NCBI GenBank assembly: GCA_017476665.1
Contig: JAFUZJ010000040.1
Span: 1-64,000, forward strand
DNA length: 64,000 nt
Origin: Lachnospiraceae bacterium
GTDB taxonomy: Bacteria > Bacillota > Clostridia > Lachnospirales > Lachnospiraceae
Direction: 5' to 3'
Shown here: positions 36,103-44,198 of the stretch, one piece after another
Layout: each line of letters begins with the position of its first letter
How positions within the stretch are numbered: the stretch's first letter is position 1
The notes under the pieces: model-generated
Database searches by the model: none
What the model saw: only the letters and a program-made list of their open reading frames with translations
What the model was told of the DNA's origin: nothing
Translations under genes and position numbers: made by a program

Positions 36103-37311
36103 TCACACCTTAATTTCTTTCCACGAATCAATCACATAAAAATCAGAATATCTTGATTCATTAGAGAAATAGTCTTTTACTAACTTCCCGTTCTCATATA
36201 CATAAATATTTTCAAGGGTTATTCCTTCATATTTCTTATCCAAGAAATACTTGAGATAGCTTATCTTTTCAGGGTTAAATCCCATATATCGTACCGCTGC
36301 CACATCTGTAGCTAGCAAATTCTCCCCAGCTATTATAGTATTGGCATTTTTACTCGTAGGACAAAAAGGTCCTTGTCCTTCACCAGCAACAATACCGTCA
36401 ATAACAGTAAAGTATCTTCTATCCTTCTTTTTCATTCCTTGATAGAGATCACCGACCATCCTCCAGATAGTGTCATTACCAGGCCATGCTCCTCTATGTT
36501 TTACTTTTGCTTTCTGACCTGCTTCATATGCTTCCTTACTCGGATACTCATCACCATGAATCTCAGGATAGCCCACTTGCCAATGAACTAATTGGTTTTT
36601 ATTTGAAATTGAACCAACTAGCCCTTTGAGATTAAGAGTCGCTCCTACCTTTTGATGTGTCTTCAGTTTTGGGATAGAAATATACACATCTGCATTATAT
36701 AAACTTCTTGCATATGTATATAGTTGTGTTTCCCCCGTATGAGAAGCTATCGTATCCTCCCTCTCATCAAAAACACCACGAAATCTGGTAGGATCAATTC
36801 CATACAGAAGCGAATCTTTACCAAGATTAACTTCAACTTTTCCAGCCGGATCTCCCGCTTGTTGAACCATCAAATTCTTTTTCCCATAATTCTTAAGATC
36901 ATCACAAATCAATGGTCTTAGGTCGATTATCTGTACAGGAACATCGTATTTTCCCTTTATCTTCTCTATCTCGGTGAACTCCATCAACTCCTTAAAATCA
37001 GCATCAATAGAGGGATTATCACCTATTATTATTTCACCCTTTCCGTTCAATGCCTCTGCCACAAAGTCAGTAACTGCTTCAATTACATGAGGATGTGTTA
37101 TCACACAATACAAAGTATCTTTATGCGGACATGACTCTCTCCACCTTGATGCAACCCAATTGGGTTTTATAAAAACCTTATCCCCTGGATGTATTACTCT
37201 CCCTAGCGGATTTTCTTTTGAATATCCAAGATCGGAAAAGCATTTCTGCAAAGCTTCCCTCACAATATCTACCCTATAATTGTCGGCATGCTCTATGGCA
37301 ACTTTTTGCAT
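36103..37311 (-). CDS. DUF362 family protein
   Basis: 402 residues from the ATG at 37311, with GAGGAGGG at 8 bases, 4 bases after the preceding stop. Family marks are GDKVFIKPNWV, ISIPKLKTHQKVGATLNLKG and DGIVAGEGQGP near the C-terminus. DUF362 proteins are often iron-sulfur linked, but no CxxCxxC cluster is seen here. Function in glycan loci is not established. Tight spacing to the PP-loop gene points to a joint step. Confidence 0.78.
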   Translation of the reverse strand: MQKVAIEHADNYRVDIVREALQKCFSDLGYSKENPLGRVIHPGDKVFIKPNWVASRWRESCPHKDTLYCVITHPHVIEAVTDFVAEALNGKGEIIIGDNPSIDADFKELMEFTEIEKIKGKYDVPVQIIDLRPLICDDLKNYGKKNLMVQQAGDPAGKVEVNLGKDSLLYGIDPTRFRGVFDEREDTIASHTGETQLYTYARSLYNADVYISIPKLKTHQKVGATLNLKGLVGSISNKNQLVHWQVGYPEIHGDEYPSKEAYEAGQKAKVKHRGAWPGNDTIWRMVGDLYQGMKKKDRRYFTVIDGIVAGEGQGPFCPTSKNANTIIAGENLLATDVAAVRYMGFNPEKISYLKYFLDKKYEGITLENIYVYENGKLVKDYFSNESRYSDFYVIDSWKEIKV

Positions 37312-37315
37312 TAGC

Positions 37316-38356
37316 CTATCCCTCCTCAAGCAAATCTAAATATCTTTCCAAACACCAAACCATCCACTTCTGATCTCCAGTCATATTGTCTGTGCAATGT
37401 GGAATGAATTCAGATCTTTGAGGTCCATTCCATTTAGCAAACCACTCATTTACTGGACGTGGCATCGGTATTTTAGCAGGAAGTTCAACTTCTGGATACA
37501 TATCTCTAAACAACTCTCTAACAATATATTTCGTGTCTCCTGAGCGAATACGATCATAATCAATCGGCACATCTAAATATGTTTTTGAATATGGTCCTAC
37601 AAATTCTATTCCTGCCGCTTTACAGGCATTGGTGTACGTTCCCAGAGCTTCTTGTCTAAAATATTTGTTAATGAAAACGTGACCATCAATATGTCCATCA
37701 TTTTCAAATTCTTTATAGGGATCCAACAAGAGTTCTGCATCTTTTAACACTTTGTAGGGCATAATATATGTATACCTATCAACGAATTCTGCATACAACC
37801 AGTCCTTGGCCAATAAACCATTCATACCGCCATATATAATATCCGCGTTTTCACCAAAAATGAACTTTGACTTTCCATCGGTTAATGCCTTTCTGGCAGC
37901 CAGATAAATCTGAGCTTCTATTGAATGAATAGGTGCTCCTTTATGCCTCATACAGATATCTGCGGCATCAACAATATCTTCCCAACAAATATCTATCACG
38001 TCATGATCAAGCCTATTTAAATCTGCCCAGCGTCCAGCGGCATCAGACTCGTCTGTAACTTCAATACCGGGAACAATACAACGAAATGTATAAGCCTTTG
38101 TTCCTTCAGGAACAAGTTTAGCAAGAATTGCTGAATCAATGCCTCCACTTAATGCTAAGGCAGCCATACCGTCTCTGCATGCTTCATCTACAACCGCTTT
38201 TAAACCCGCATACAAAGACTTAGCATCTTTGACAGGTCTTCTATCAAACCCTATATCAACAATTTCTGGAGTTTTATTTACACTAAATGTATTTTTAGTG
38301 TCATACACATATCTATACATCAGGTATGAATTCATACAAAATTTCTTATTAACCAT
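37316..38356 (-). CDS. Asparagine-synthase-like PP-loop ATPase
   Basis: 346 residues from the ATG at 38356, with an upstream alternative at 38368. The PP-loop ALSGGIDSAILAKL (about 69-82) and KFIFGENADIIYGGMNGLLA are features of the C-terminal synthetase domain of AsnB and similar adenylating amidotransferases. The N-terminal glutaminase domain is absent. It would activate a carboxylate through AMP and pass it to an amine. The 8-base overlap with the cytidylyltransferase gene marks a coupled set. Confidence 0.78.
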   Translation of the reverse strand: MVNKKFCMNSYLMYRYVYDTKNTFSVNKTPEIVDIGFDRRPVKDAKSLYAGLKAVVDEACRDGMAALALSGGIDSAILAKLVPEGTKAYTFRCIVPGIEVTDESDAAGRWADLNRLDHDVIDICWEDIVDAADICMRHKGAPIHSIEAQIYLAARKALTDGKSKFIFGENADIIYGGMNGLLAKDWLYAEFVDRYTYIMPYKVLKDAELLLDPYKEFENDGHIDGHVFINKYFRQEALGTYTNACKAAGIEFVGPYSKTYLDVPIDYDRIRSGDTKYIVRELFRDMYPEVELPAKIPMPRPVNEWFAKWNGPQRSEFIPHCTDNMTGDQKWMVWCLERYLDLLEEG

Positions 38357-38825
38357 TATTTTCACCATTATGATTTACTTCTCTTTTTTCTTCCATTGTC
38401 CATCCTCGAACAGCCTTTAATGCTTCTGCAATCTTAGTGCTAGATATTCCCTTTGTATAAGGGAAATACACAATCCTAATGTCTTCCTTAGCAAATTCCT
38501 CTTCATACTTTTTCCACTTGTCTGTTTCATACCAATCATCACCCACAAAGAGCATGGTAGCACCAAGTTCCTTGCACGCCTTAAGTTTATCCATATTATA
38601 TTGAGGGACTGCCGCATCTACATACTTGCATGAACGTACAATTTCAATACGATCTTCAAACGGAATCATCGCGCTTTTGCCCTTGTACTGAACTAATTCA
38701 TCAACTGTAACACCTACAACCAGCTTATCACACATACCTTTTGCATTTTTCAGAAGGTTTAAATGACCAATATGAAACAAATCATATACTCCTGTAGTAT
38801 AACCAATAACCATTTTTTTCTCCAT
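38349..38825 (-). CDS. TagD-like cytidylyltransferase
   Basis: 158 residues from the ATG at 38825. GVYDLFHIGHLNLLKNAK carries the HxGH nucleotidyltransferase motif and GISSTKI the second ATP/CTP motif. This is the pattern of glycerol-3-phosphate and related cytidylyltransferases (TagD, also HldE-like and Pcy-like). It starts 5 bases after the phosphotransferase stop. It would make CDP-glycerol or a CDP-linked polyol or aminoalcohol for that neighbour. Confidence 0.85.
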   Translation of the reverse strand: MEKKMVIGYTTGVYDLFHIGHLNLLKNAKGMCDKLVVGVTVDELVQYKGKSAMIPFEDRIEIVRSCKYVDAAVPQYNMDKLKACKELGATMLFVGDDWYETDKWKKYEEEFAKEDIRIVYFPYTKGISSTKIAEALKAVRGWTMEEKREVNHNGENNG

Positions 38826-38830
38826 ATTTA

Positions 38831-40075
38831 TCAATCTTCGCGTATAGCATCTTTTTTTACTATTTCCTTAATTCTATTTCCTGCACCATTTATTGGTCGG
38901 TAAATCATGTCTTCAACAATGGCAATTCTTTTTTCTTTCAGTGGATCTTCTCCCTTTTGAAGCATTGCCAATGTCTGCTCCAGTTCTTCAAAATTATAAA
39001 CCCAATAATAGCCCTCGGCCATTTTTCTCCCCGCTTCTGTAAATAAATCTACTCTATGACAATAAATAATAGGCTTACCAGTCAACAAATATTCAGCCAT
39101 CAGCGAAGTCATGTCTGTGATAAAGCAATCCACCTCATCAAATGTATTTAAATAATCTTTTTCCCAGTCTATTCTCGCATTTGAACAATTCTCATATTTT
39201 CTTTTGTAAATATCTGCGTCGTCTTTTGATAATTCCCCTGTTGCTTCCCATTCCAGAAACGCTTGTGGATGAGGTCGAAAAATCAATTGAAAGTTACTGT
39301 TATCAGCACAATATTCTAGTAATTTATCCTTGTATTCAAAAAAGAAACAATTATTCTCATCCGTGCACCAACGGGGAGTCCATAATGCCGTATACATTTT
39401 ATGTTCAGGTTTAAAATCACGCTTTCTTATCAAATCATTCCTAGGATTACCCGATAATACTACCTCTGATGTTATATTATGTATTTCGTTTAGCCAAGAC
39501 AAAATATCTGAATAATGTAATGGATCAAACGCAAATATATATCTAGTGGCGCGAAGAAATGTCTCGTTATAAACGCCCTTGTAAAACAATTCTCCTCCTG
39601 CAATTTGATATCCATAAGTCACAAAGCAAATTTTAGCATATTTTGATACAATCCAACTTTTATACTTTTTAGGTCGCGTCACATCATATGCAGTCTGAAA
39701 AAAAACATAATCCGGCTTCAATGTTCTGGGATCAACCCATTCTGCACTTTCATAATTGTACCCACATATACAATCATAGTATGCCCAATATTCTTCAGCA
39801 CCCTCGCTCTCATAAACATCATGTGCAAAGTCCAAATCAGGCAGTTGTTTCTTGTTAGGAATCGCCAATATCTTAACATCAAATTTTTCATCTTCTTTAA
39901 ATGCTTGATAGACTGTTTTTAATGAATTCCAAATTTGTGGTCTGTGGCAAATGAATAAAACATTTATCTTCTCACCCAAAATTTTTTTTAGCCTAAGACG
40001 ATTATTAATCATCTCTTCAGCCAAAATAACGCTTTCTTCTTCTAAGTATTTTTCTATTTTAGTAATATCGCCCAT
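38831..40075 (-). CDS. CDP-glycerol glycerophosphotransferase family protein
   Basis: 414 residues from the ATG at 40075, with GGGAG at 6 bases. The frame to 40138 is unsupported. Family marks of TagB/TagF (PF04464) are SGNPRNDLI, LIFRPHPQAF and ITDMTSLMAEYLLTGKPI. No teichoic-acid polymerase repeat, so it probably adds one or few glycerol-phosphate-type units to a glycan. The TagD-like gene right after it supplies the donor. Confidence 0.85.
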   Translation of the reverse strand: MGDITKIEKYLEEESVILAEEMINNRLRLKKILGEKINVLFICHRPQIWNSLKTVYQAFKEDEKFDVKILAIPNKKQLPDLDFAHDVYESEGAEEYWAYYDCICGYNYESAEWVDPRTLKPDYVFFQTAYDVTRPKKYKSWIVSKYAKICFVTYGYQIAGGELFYKGVYNETFLRATRYIFAFDPLHYSDILSWLNEIHNITSEVVLSGNPRNDLIRKRDFKPEHKMYTALWTPRWCTDENNCFFFEYKDKLLEYCADNSNFQLIFRPHPQAFLEWEATGELSKDDADIYKRKYENCSNARIDWEKDYLNTFDEVDCFITDMTSLMAEYLLTGKPIIYCHRVDLFTEAGRKMAEGYYWVYNFEELEQTLAMLQKGEDPLKEKRIAIVEDMIYRPINGAGNRIKEIVKKDAIRED

Positions 40076-40162
40076 ATACAACTCCCAATACGTTATTGCA
40101 AACCCGTTTAGTTGTGCAAAAATCATCACAAAAAACAATTTTGTATTTCACAAAAACCCATC

Positions 40163-41170
40163 CTATATATTCTCAATATAATATTTCAAACTATCCCATT
40201 GTGTTTCTCTTATTATATTTGAACAGTTTTCATCTGCAATAACAATAACATCTTTCCTACATATTTTCCCATCTACCCCTATGACAAAATCCATCTCTGT
40301 TAATCCCTCTGCATTTTCCAAAGAAATATAAACCTCATCTTGATCCCATTTGCAAATACACCAGCTTATATTACTCTCCGGAACTCTCATAACAACGCTC
40401 TGTGCTTTGGTATTAACATTTATCTTCAAAATCGAATCAGCAGCCAATGGAGCAAAAAACAAATCGTTGTCAATCAAAACGCTTGATGAGTACACTCCCC
40501 TCCAACCTATTTTATTTCTTATAGATATATCGTCTATCATGCTTATCTTCTCAATATTATTTTCTCTCGGATTCCATACAATAATTTGTTCATTATCACC
40601 CGATAGCCAAAAACACATATTCGCATATGCAATTGTAGTAAAGGCCGTATCAATATTCAATGAGTGCAAAGCTGTCTTACATTTAATTAAATTAATTTCC
40701 AAAATAGAACCCTTTTGACTCGTCGGCACAAACACTCTATCATCCACAACACACACATCTGAATGAGAAGCACATTTTACTTTTTCTTCAAAAAATATAG
40801 TTTTTATTATCTTTGTGTCTAAATCAAATTCTATGTAATTATCTTTTTGCCTTATCAAATAAAATTTATCTCCAGCTTTAATAATCTTGATTGCATATCC
40901 CTTCTCACCTATAGGTATCTGTTCAACGAAAGAATTGACTAAATCATATATAAGAATATTTTCTTCTTGATATGGCGCAAATATTAGCTTTTCATCACAA
41001 CATATTACATCTGAATATTTATAAAAAAAATGTCCTCCACCATCCTTAATAACTGTAACCATTTCATTCTCGTTATCATATTTACATATTCCCAGTCCAT
41101 AGCGTTCATAAAAATAAAGACAATTGTTATATTTTGTATACGCCGAAAGTCCTAATCGTTGCAATAACAC
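40163..41170 (-). CDS. Beta-propeller-like protein of unknown function
   Basis: 335 residues from a GTG at 41170 with a strong GGGAGG 8 bases upstream, which decides the start. Repeats of about 45 residues have a strand pattern such as DEKLIFAPYQEENILIYDL, DDRVFVPTSQKGSILEINL and DNDLFFAPLAADSILKINV, each VFxP...ILxIxx, suggesting a five- to seven-bladed propeller. No signal peptide. Function unknown. Its place between a methyltransferase and the phosphotransferase suggests an adaptor in the pathway. Confidence 0.7.
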   Translation of the reverse strand: MLLQRLGLSAYTKYNNCLYFYERYGLGICKYDNENEMVTVIKDGGGHFFYKYSDVICCDEKLIFAPYQEENILIYDLVNSFVEQIPIGEKGYAIKIIKAGDKFYLIRQKDNYIEFDLDTKIIKTIFFEEKVKCASHSDVCVVDDRVFVPTSQKGSILEINLIKCKTALHSLNIDTAFTTIAYANMCFWLSGDNEQIIVWNPRENNIEKISMIDDISIRNKIGWRGVYSSSVLIDNDLFFAPLAADSILKINVNTKAQSVVMRVPESNISWCICKWDQDEVYISLENAEGLTEMDFVIGVDGKICRKDVIVIADENCSNIIRETQWDSLKYYIENI

Positions 41171-41237
41171 CTTTACTTCCTCCCATAATTCTTCATTAAT
41201 AACTGATTCTTTATCCTATATTGGTATCGCAAAAATT

Positions 41238-42146
41238 TTATTTAATACAATCAATTATTATATTTGCATCATTACTCCCATGGTTTGTTTCCATCCTATG
41301 CAAATACTCTCTTGAATTATCAAAACTTCTCTCAAAAATACTTTCATCTCTATTTCTGAATCTTATGAATTCCACATTATTAAACATTGTCTTATCAATA
41401 CAGTTCTTTACAGTCGTGTATGTTGGAAACCATAAATGTCCTCCTCCAGTAGCTTTTTCATATTGAAATACTCCTCCGCCATTAGCATCAAAAAAAATAT
41501 TGCCATATTTATCGCACATTGACAATTGCTTTAACCATGGGCTATTATAATCCGGTAAACATATTCTGAGTTTAGCGCCAATCTTTAATACTCTGTATAT
41601 CTCATTAATCGTCTGAGTCAGCATACTATATTCGATATGTTCAAATACATGTTCTGCAACATATGATGAAACAAAGTTATCTGGTAGTGGATATTTTTTT
41701 GTTATATCATGATATATGTGTTTTTCATCACCTTTACTTATTGAAAGTCCGTACAAATTAGGATCACGTAAATTTACTTCATCGCAAATATCACCTGCAT
41801 ACAGTTTTACTTCACTCTTCCCATACAAATCACTAAAATGTGCCTGTTTATATTTTCGTATTTCTCCATCAATAAATATTCCAAATATTGGTATACCAAA
41901 TTCTTCCAACTGTAATCCGACTTCAAACCACTTTGAGTTTGCTATGATCACAGAATAATCAAGCTCTTTATGCATTGTCTTGCATTCATCTAAACTTATG
42001 ATCTTATGCCCATTGACAAAGAATCTTTGCTTTTCTTTAGAGTTGTCGGCAAAACCAATAACATTATACTTTGAATCCCCTCTGAGTTTATTAAATAAAA
42101 TCGTTCCTGAATAACAGTACCCCCATATAACAATATTCATCTGCAT
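41238..42146 (-). CDS. Class I methyltransferase with N-terminal GAG module
   Basis: 302 residues. The module is at 3-95 (MNIVIWGYCYSGTILFNKLR, GFADNSKEKQRFFVNG). The C-terminal part is Methyltransf_11-like with a poor motif I but clear YVAEHVFEHIEYSMLTQTIN and LKIGAKLRICLPDYN. First gene of the long AT-rich cluster. GAAGGG lies 4 bases before the ATG. No clear promoter was found upstream. Confidence 0.75.
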   Translation of the reverse strand: MQMNIVIWGYCYSGTILFNKLRGDSKYNVIGFADNSKEKQRFFVNGHKIISLDECKTMHKELDYSVIIANSKWFEVGLQLEEFGIPIFGIFIDGEIRKYKQAHFSDLYGKSEVKLYAGDICDEVNLRDPNLYGLSISKGDEKHIYHDITKKYPLPDNFVSSYVAEHVFEHIEYSMLTQTINEIYRVLKIGAKLRICLPDYNSPWLKQLSMCDKYGNIFFDANGGGVFQYEKATGGGHLWFPTYTTVKNCIDKTMFNNVEFIRFRNRDESIFERSFDNSREYLHRMETNHGSNDANIIIDCIK

Positions 42147-42630
42147 TAATCCCTTCTCTTGCCATTACTTATTTTAATGCTTCTGTATCTAATGCCTGCG
42201 GATAAGCCTATGCAACATTTCAAGCAAGATATCATCACATAACAAGGCCGTGTTATCACAAAAACAGCACAATAAACAAGTCGCAGCACATATTTTGTAA
42301 TATGGCTAATCTTTCTGTGAATGTACGGTTTTGAGTTATTCTAGTTGTAATATCAAACTTTCTTATAAAGCATACAAAAATGCTACTGCATTTCTGCAAT
42401 AGCACCTCTAATTTCCATCCATCGCATCCATGCATATGAAAAGAACCCACTTTATATATCGGCATTTACAGCTAGAACTTTAGCTTATACCATCCGCATG
42501 TAACTGTTTGTTAAATGTATTTCTAAATTCTACTTACTCTTTCTCAAAATGGAATTTACTCTTGCAGAAATTCTATTTGTATTCCATACTGCTGTGTGAT
42601 GATCCTCTGGTTTCCGGAAAGGAGACTATC
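42147..42630. other. Intergenic region at the cluster/island border
   Basis: No supported gene. It holds the leader of the first cluster gene, the terminator at 42376-42404 and, towards 42600, the ribosome site AAAGGAG of the IS30-type remnant. A 69-codon minus frame inside has no ribosome site and is not called. Confidence 0.5.
42376..42404 (-). terminator. Rho-independent terminator
   Basis: On the minus strand a 10-base stem TGCTATTGCA/TGCAGTAGCA with one G-T pair and a GAAA loop is followed by TTTTTG. It would stop transcription coming from the CHAT operon side before the glycan cluster. Confidence 0.65.
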
Positions 42631-43550
42631 ATGTCTAATTTGATCCCTGGCAACCAGAAACATCTGACACTTGATAACAGGATCTTCAGCGAGAAATGTC
42701 TCGATCAGGATATGTCCATGAAGGATATCGCCAGACCCTTATGCAAAGATCCTTCTACATATTTGATTTTGTCCCAAACACCTGCTCCAGGCTCCTCAGG
42801 GCGCCCTTTGTCTGTAATGGCTGTCCTTCCAAGGCCGGCTGCCGAAAAGAGAAGTTTTTCTACCGCGCCACGGCAGCCAACAGGGATTACCGCTCTGTTC
42901 TCGTCGAATCCAGGGAAGGCATCAACGCCACAGAAACAGATCTTATGATCCAAAAGGTGTTCCTGACCTTATACCTGCGTTCCTGCAAATGCCTTCTGAT
43001 CTTTCTCCTGCCCGATAAGTCTGCGGCCTCTGTGAAGGCTGTATTCGACCGTCTGGAGAAGAAACTTGGCACCTTTATCTTCTGTTCCATCTTTCAAGTG
43101 ATACTGACTGACAGGGGAACAGAATTCTCGAATCCTGATGCATTGGAAACAGGCATCGATAACGTCATCCGCACCAGTATCTATTATTGTGACCCTATGT
43201 GCGCATGGCAGAAACCCGGCGTTGAAAAGAGCCATGAACACATCCGTTACGTACTCCCGAAAGGAAGTTCTTTCGACGCGCTGACACAATGGGACGTGAA
43301 CAAACTGATGAACCACATCAATTCCTCAGTACGTGCCAGTCTAAACGGCTTGCCACCCATAAGACTGGCACAGCTGCTGCTCGATCAGGCAACGTATAAT
43401 TCGTTCAATTTCAGAGAGATATCACCTGACGACATCATCCTGACACCTGATCTTTTAAAATTAACTTTTAATGAGAAACCGAGGATCATCATAGTCCATA
43501 ATAATATATCTGACGAGTGGAATTTACCTTTTCACTCAACCTATGCCTGA
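42631..43550 (+). pseudogene. IS30-family transposase remnant
   Basis: The first frame starts at 42631 (MSNLIPGNQKHLTLDNRIFS, with the N-terminal helix-turn-helix start SMKDIA) and is lost near 42760. The next frame (42696-43550) continues SRLLRAPFVCNGCP, the DDE region VILTDRGTEFSNPD, YYCDPMCAWQKPGVEKSHEH and IRYVLPKGSSFD. The length is about two thirds of the usual 350-400 residues, so there is an internal deletion plus a frameshift. Inverted ends were not identified with confidence. Confidence 0.8.
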
Positions 43551-43575
43551 CAATTTTGATACCACATCTCCCATA

Positions 43576-44187
43576 TCAATCAAGATAAATCTGATCCACC
43601 ACAATATATCTGCCATCAACCAGCTCTATTACCTTAACATCGTTCTCAAGCACTTCCAGTATATCATTTATTTTTCGATTCGTCCACTCATCTTCCCAAT
43701 ATTCCTTCAAATATTCACGAATCGCAGGTTTAATCGTTTCGGTTGCATACACAGTATTGCAAAAATAATATTGTCTGAATAAAAACTCATAGATCAAAGC
43801 TGAATCAGCATCTAATTTATGTACAAAACCGTTTAAGAAAAATACCAATAAAATGATAAGTTTTATGGAAACAGAATCCGCATCTATAATTTCATATAAA
43901 GATAGAATCTGCCCCAACATTTCTGTCAAATTCAATTTCTTAGCCTTTACAACCACAATATCCCCGTGAAAACTTTTAACAGATGCCCTCGTTGTTACAG
44001 ACTCAACTTGTGCAGACTCTAATTCCAACTGAACTGCGTGGAAGAAAGCCTCTACTGCTGTATGTATTTCCGTCTCATCTATCCCACACATGGCATGAAG
44101 CATCTCTTGGTACAACACTTCTTCTATCTGCTTACTATTCCAGCCTAACAGTTCCCGTTTTTCTTCTGTACTCATTTCACACCGCAT
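43576..44187 (-). CDS. Unknown helical protein of the CHAT operon
   Basis: 203 residues. The first ATG (44187) has GCGGGG 5 bases upstream and follows the CHAT gene stop by 11 bases. An ATG at 44175 is possible. Helix-rich, with a hydrophobic stretch VSIKLIILLVFFLNGFV (about 106-122) that could be a membrane helix or a buried core. It ends in a beta-hairpin-like VKVIELVDGRYIVVDQIYLD. No domain recognised. As third gene of the unit it could be an effector, substrate or regulator of the CHAT protease. Confidence 0.7.
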   Translation of the reverse strand: MRCEMSTEEKRELLGWNSKQIEEVLYQEMLHAMCGIDETEIHTAVEAFFHAVQLELESAQVESVTTRASVKSFHGDIVVVKAKKLNLTEMLGQILSLYEIIDADSVSIKLIILLVFFLNGFVHKLDADSALIYEFLFRQYYFCNTVYATETIKPAIREYLKEYWEDEWTNRKINDILEVLENDVKVIELVDGRYIVVDQIYLD

Positions 44188-44198
44188 TTGAACCCCGC

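Noticed and set aside
42631-43550. Active IS30 element
   Set aside because: The transposase has a frameshift and an internal deletion, and no clear terminal repeats were found.
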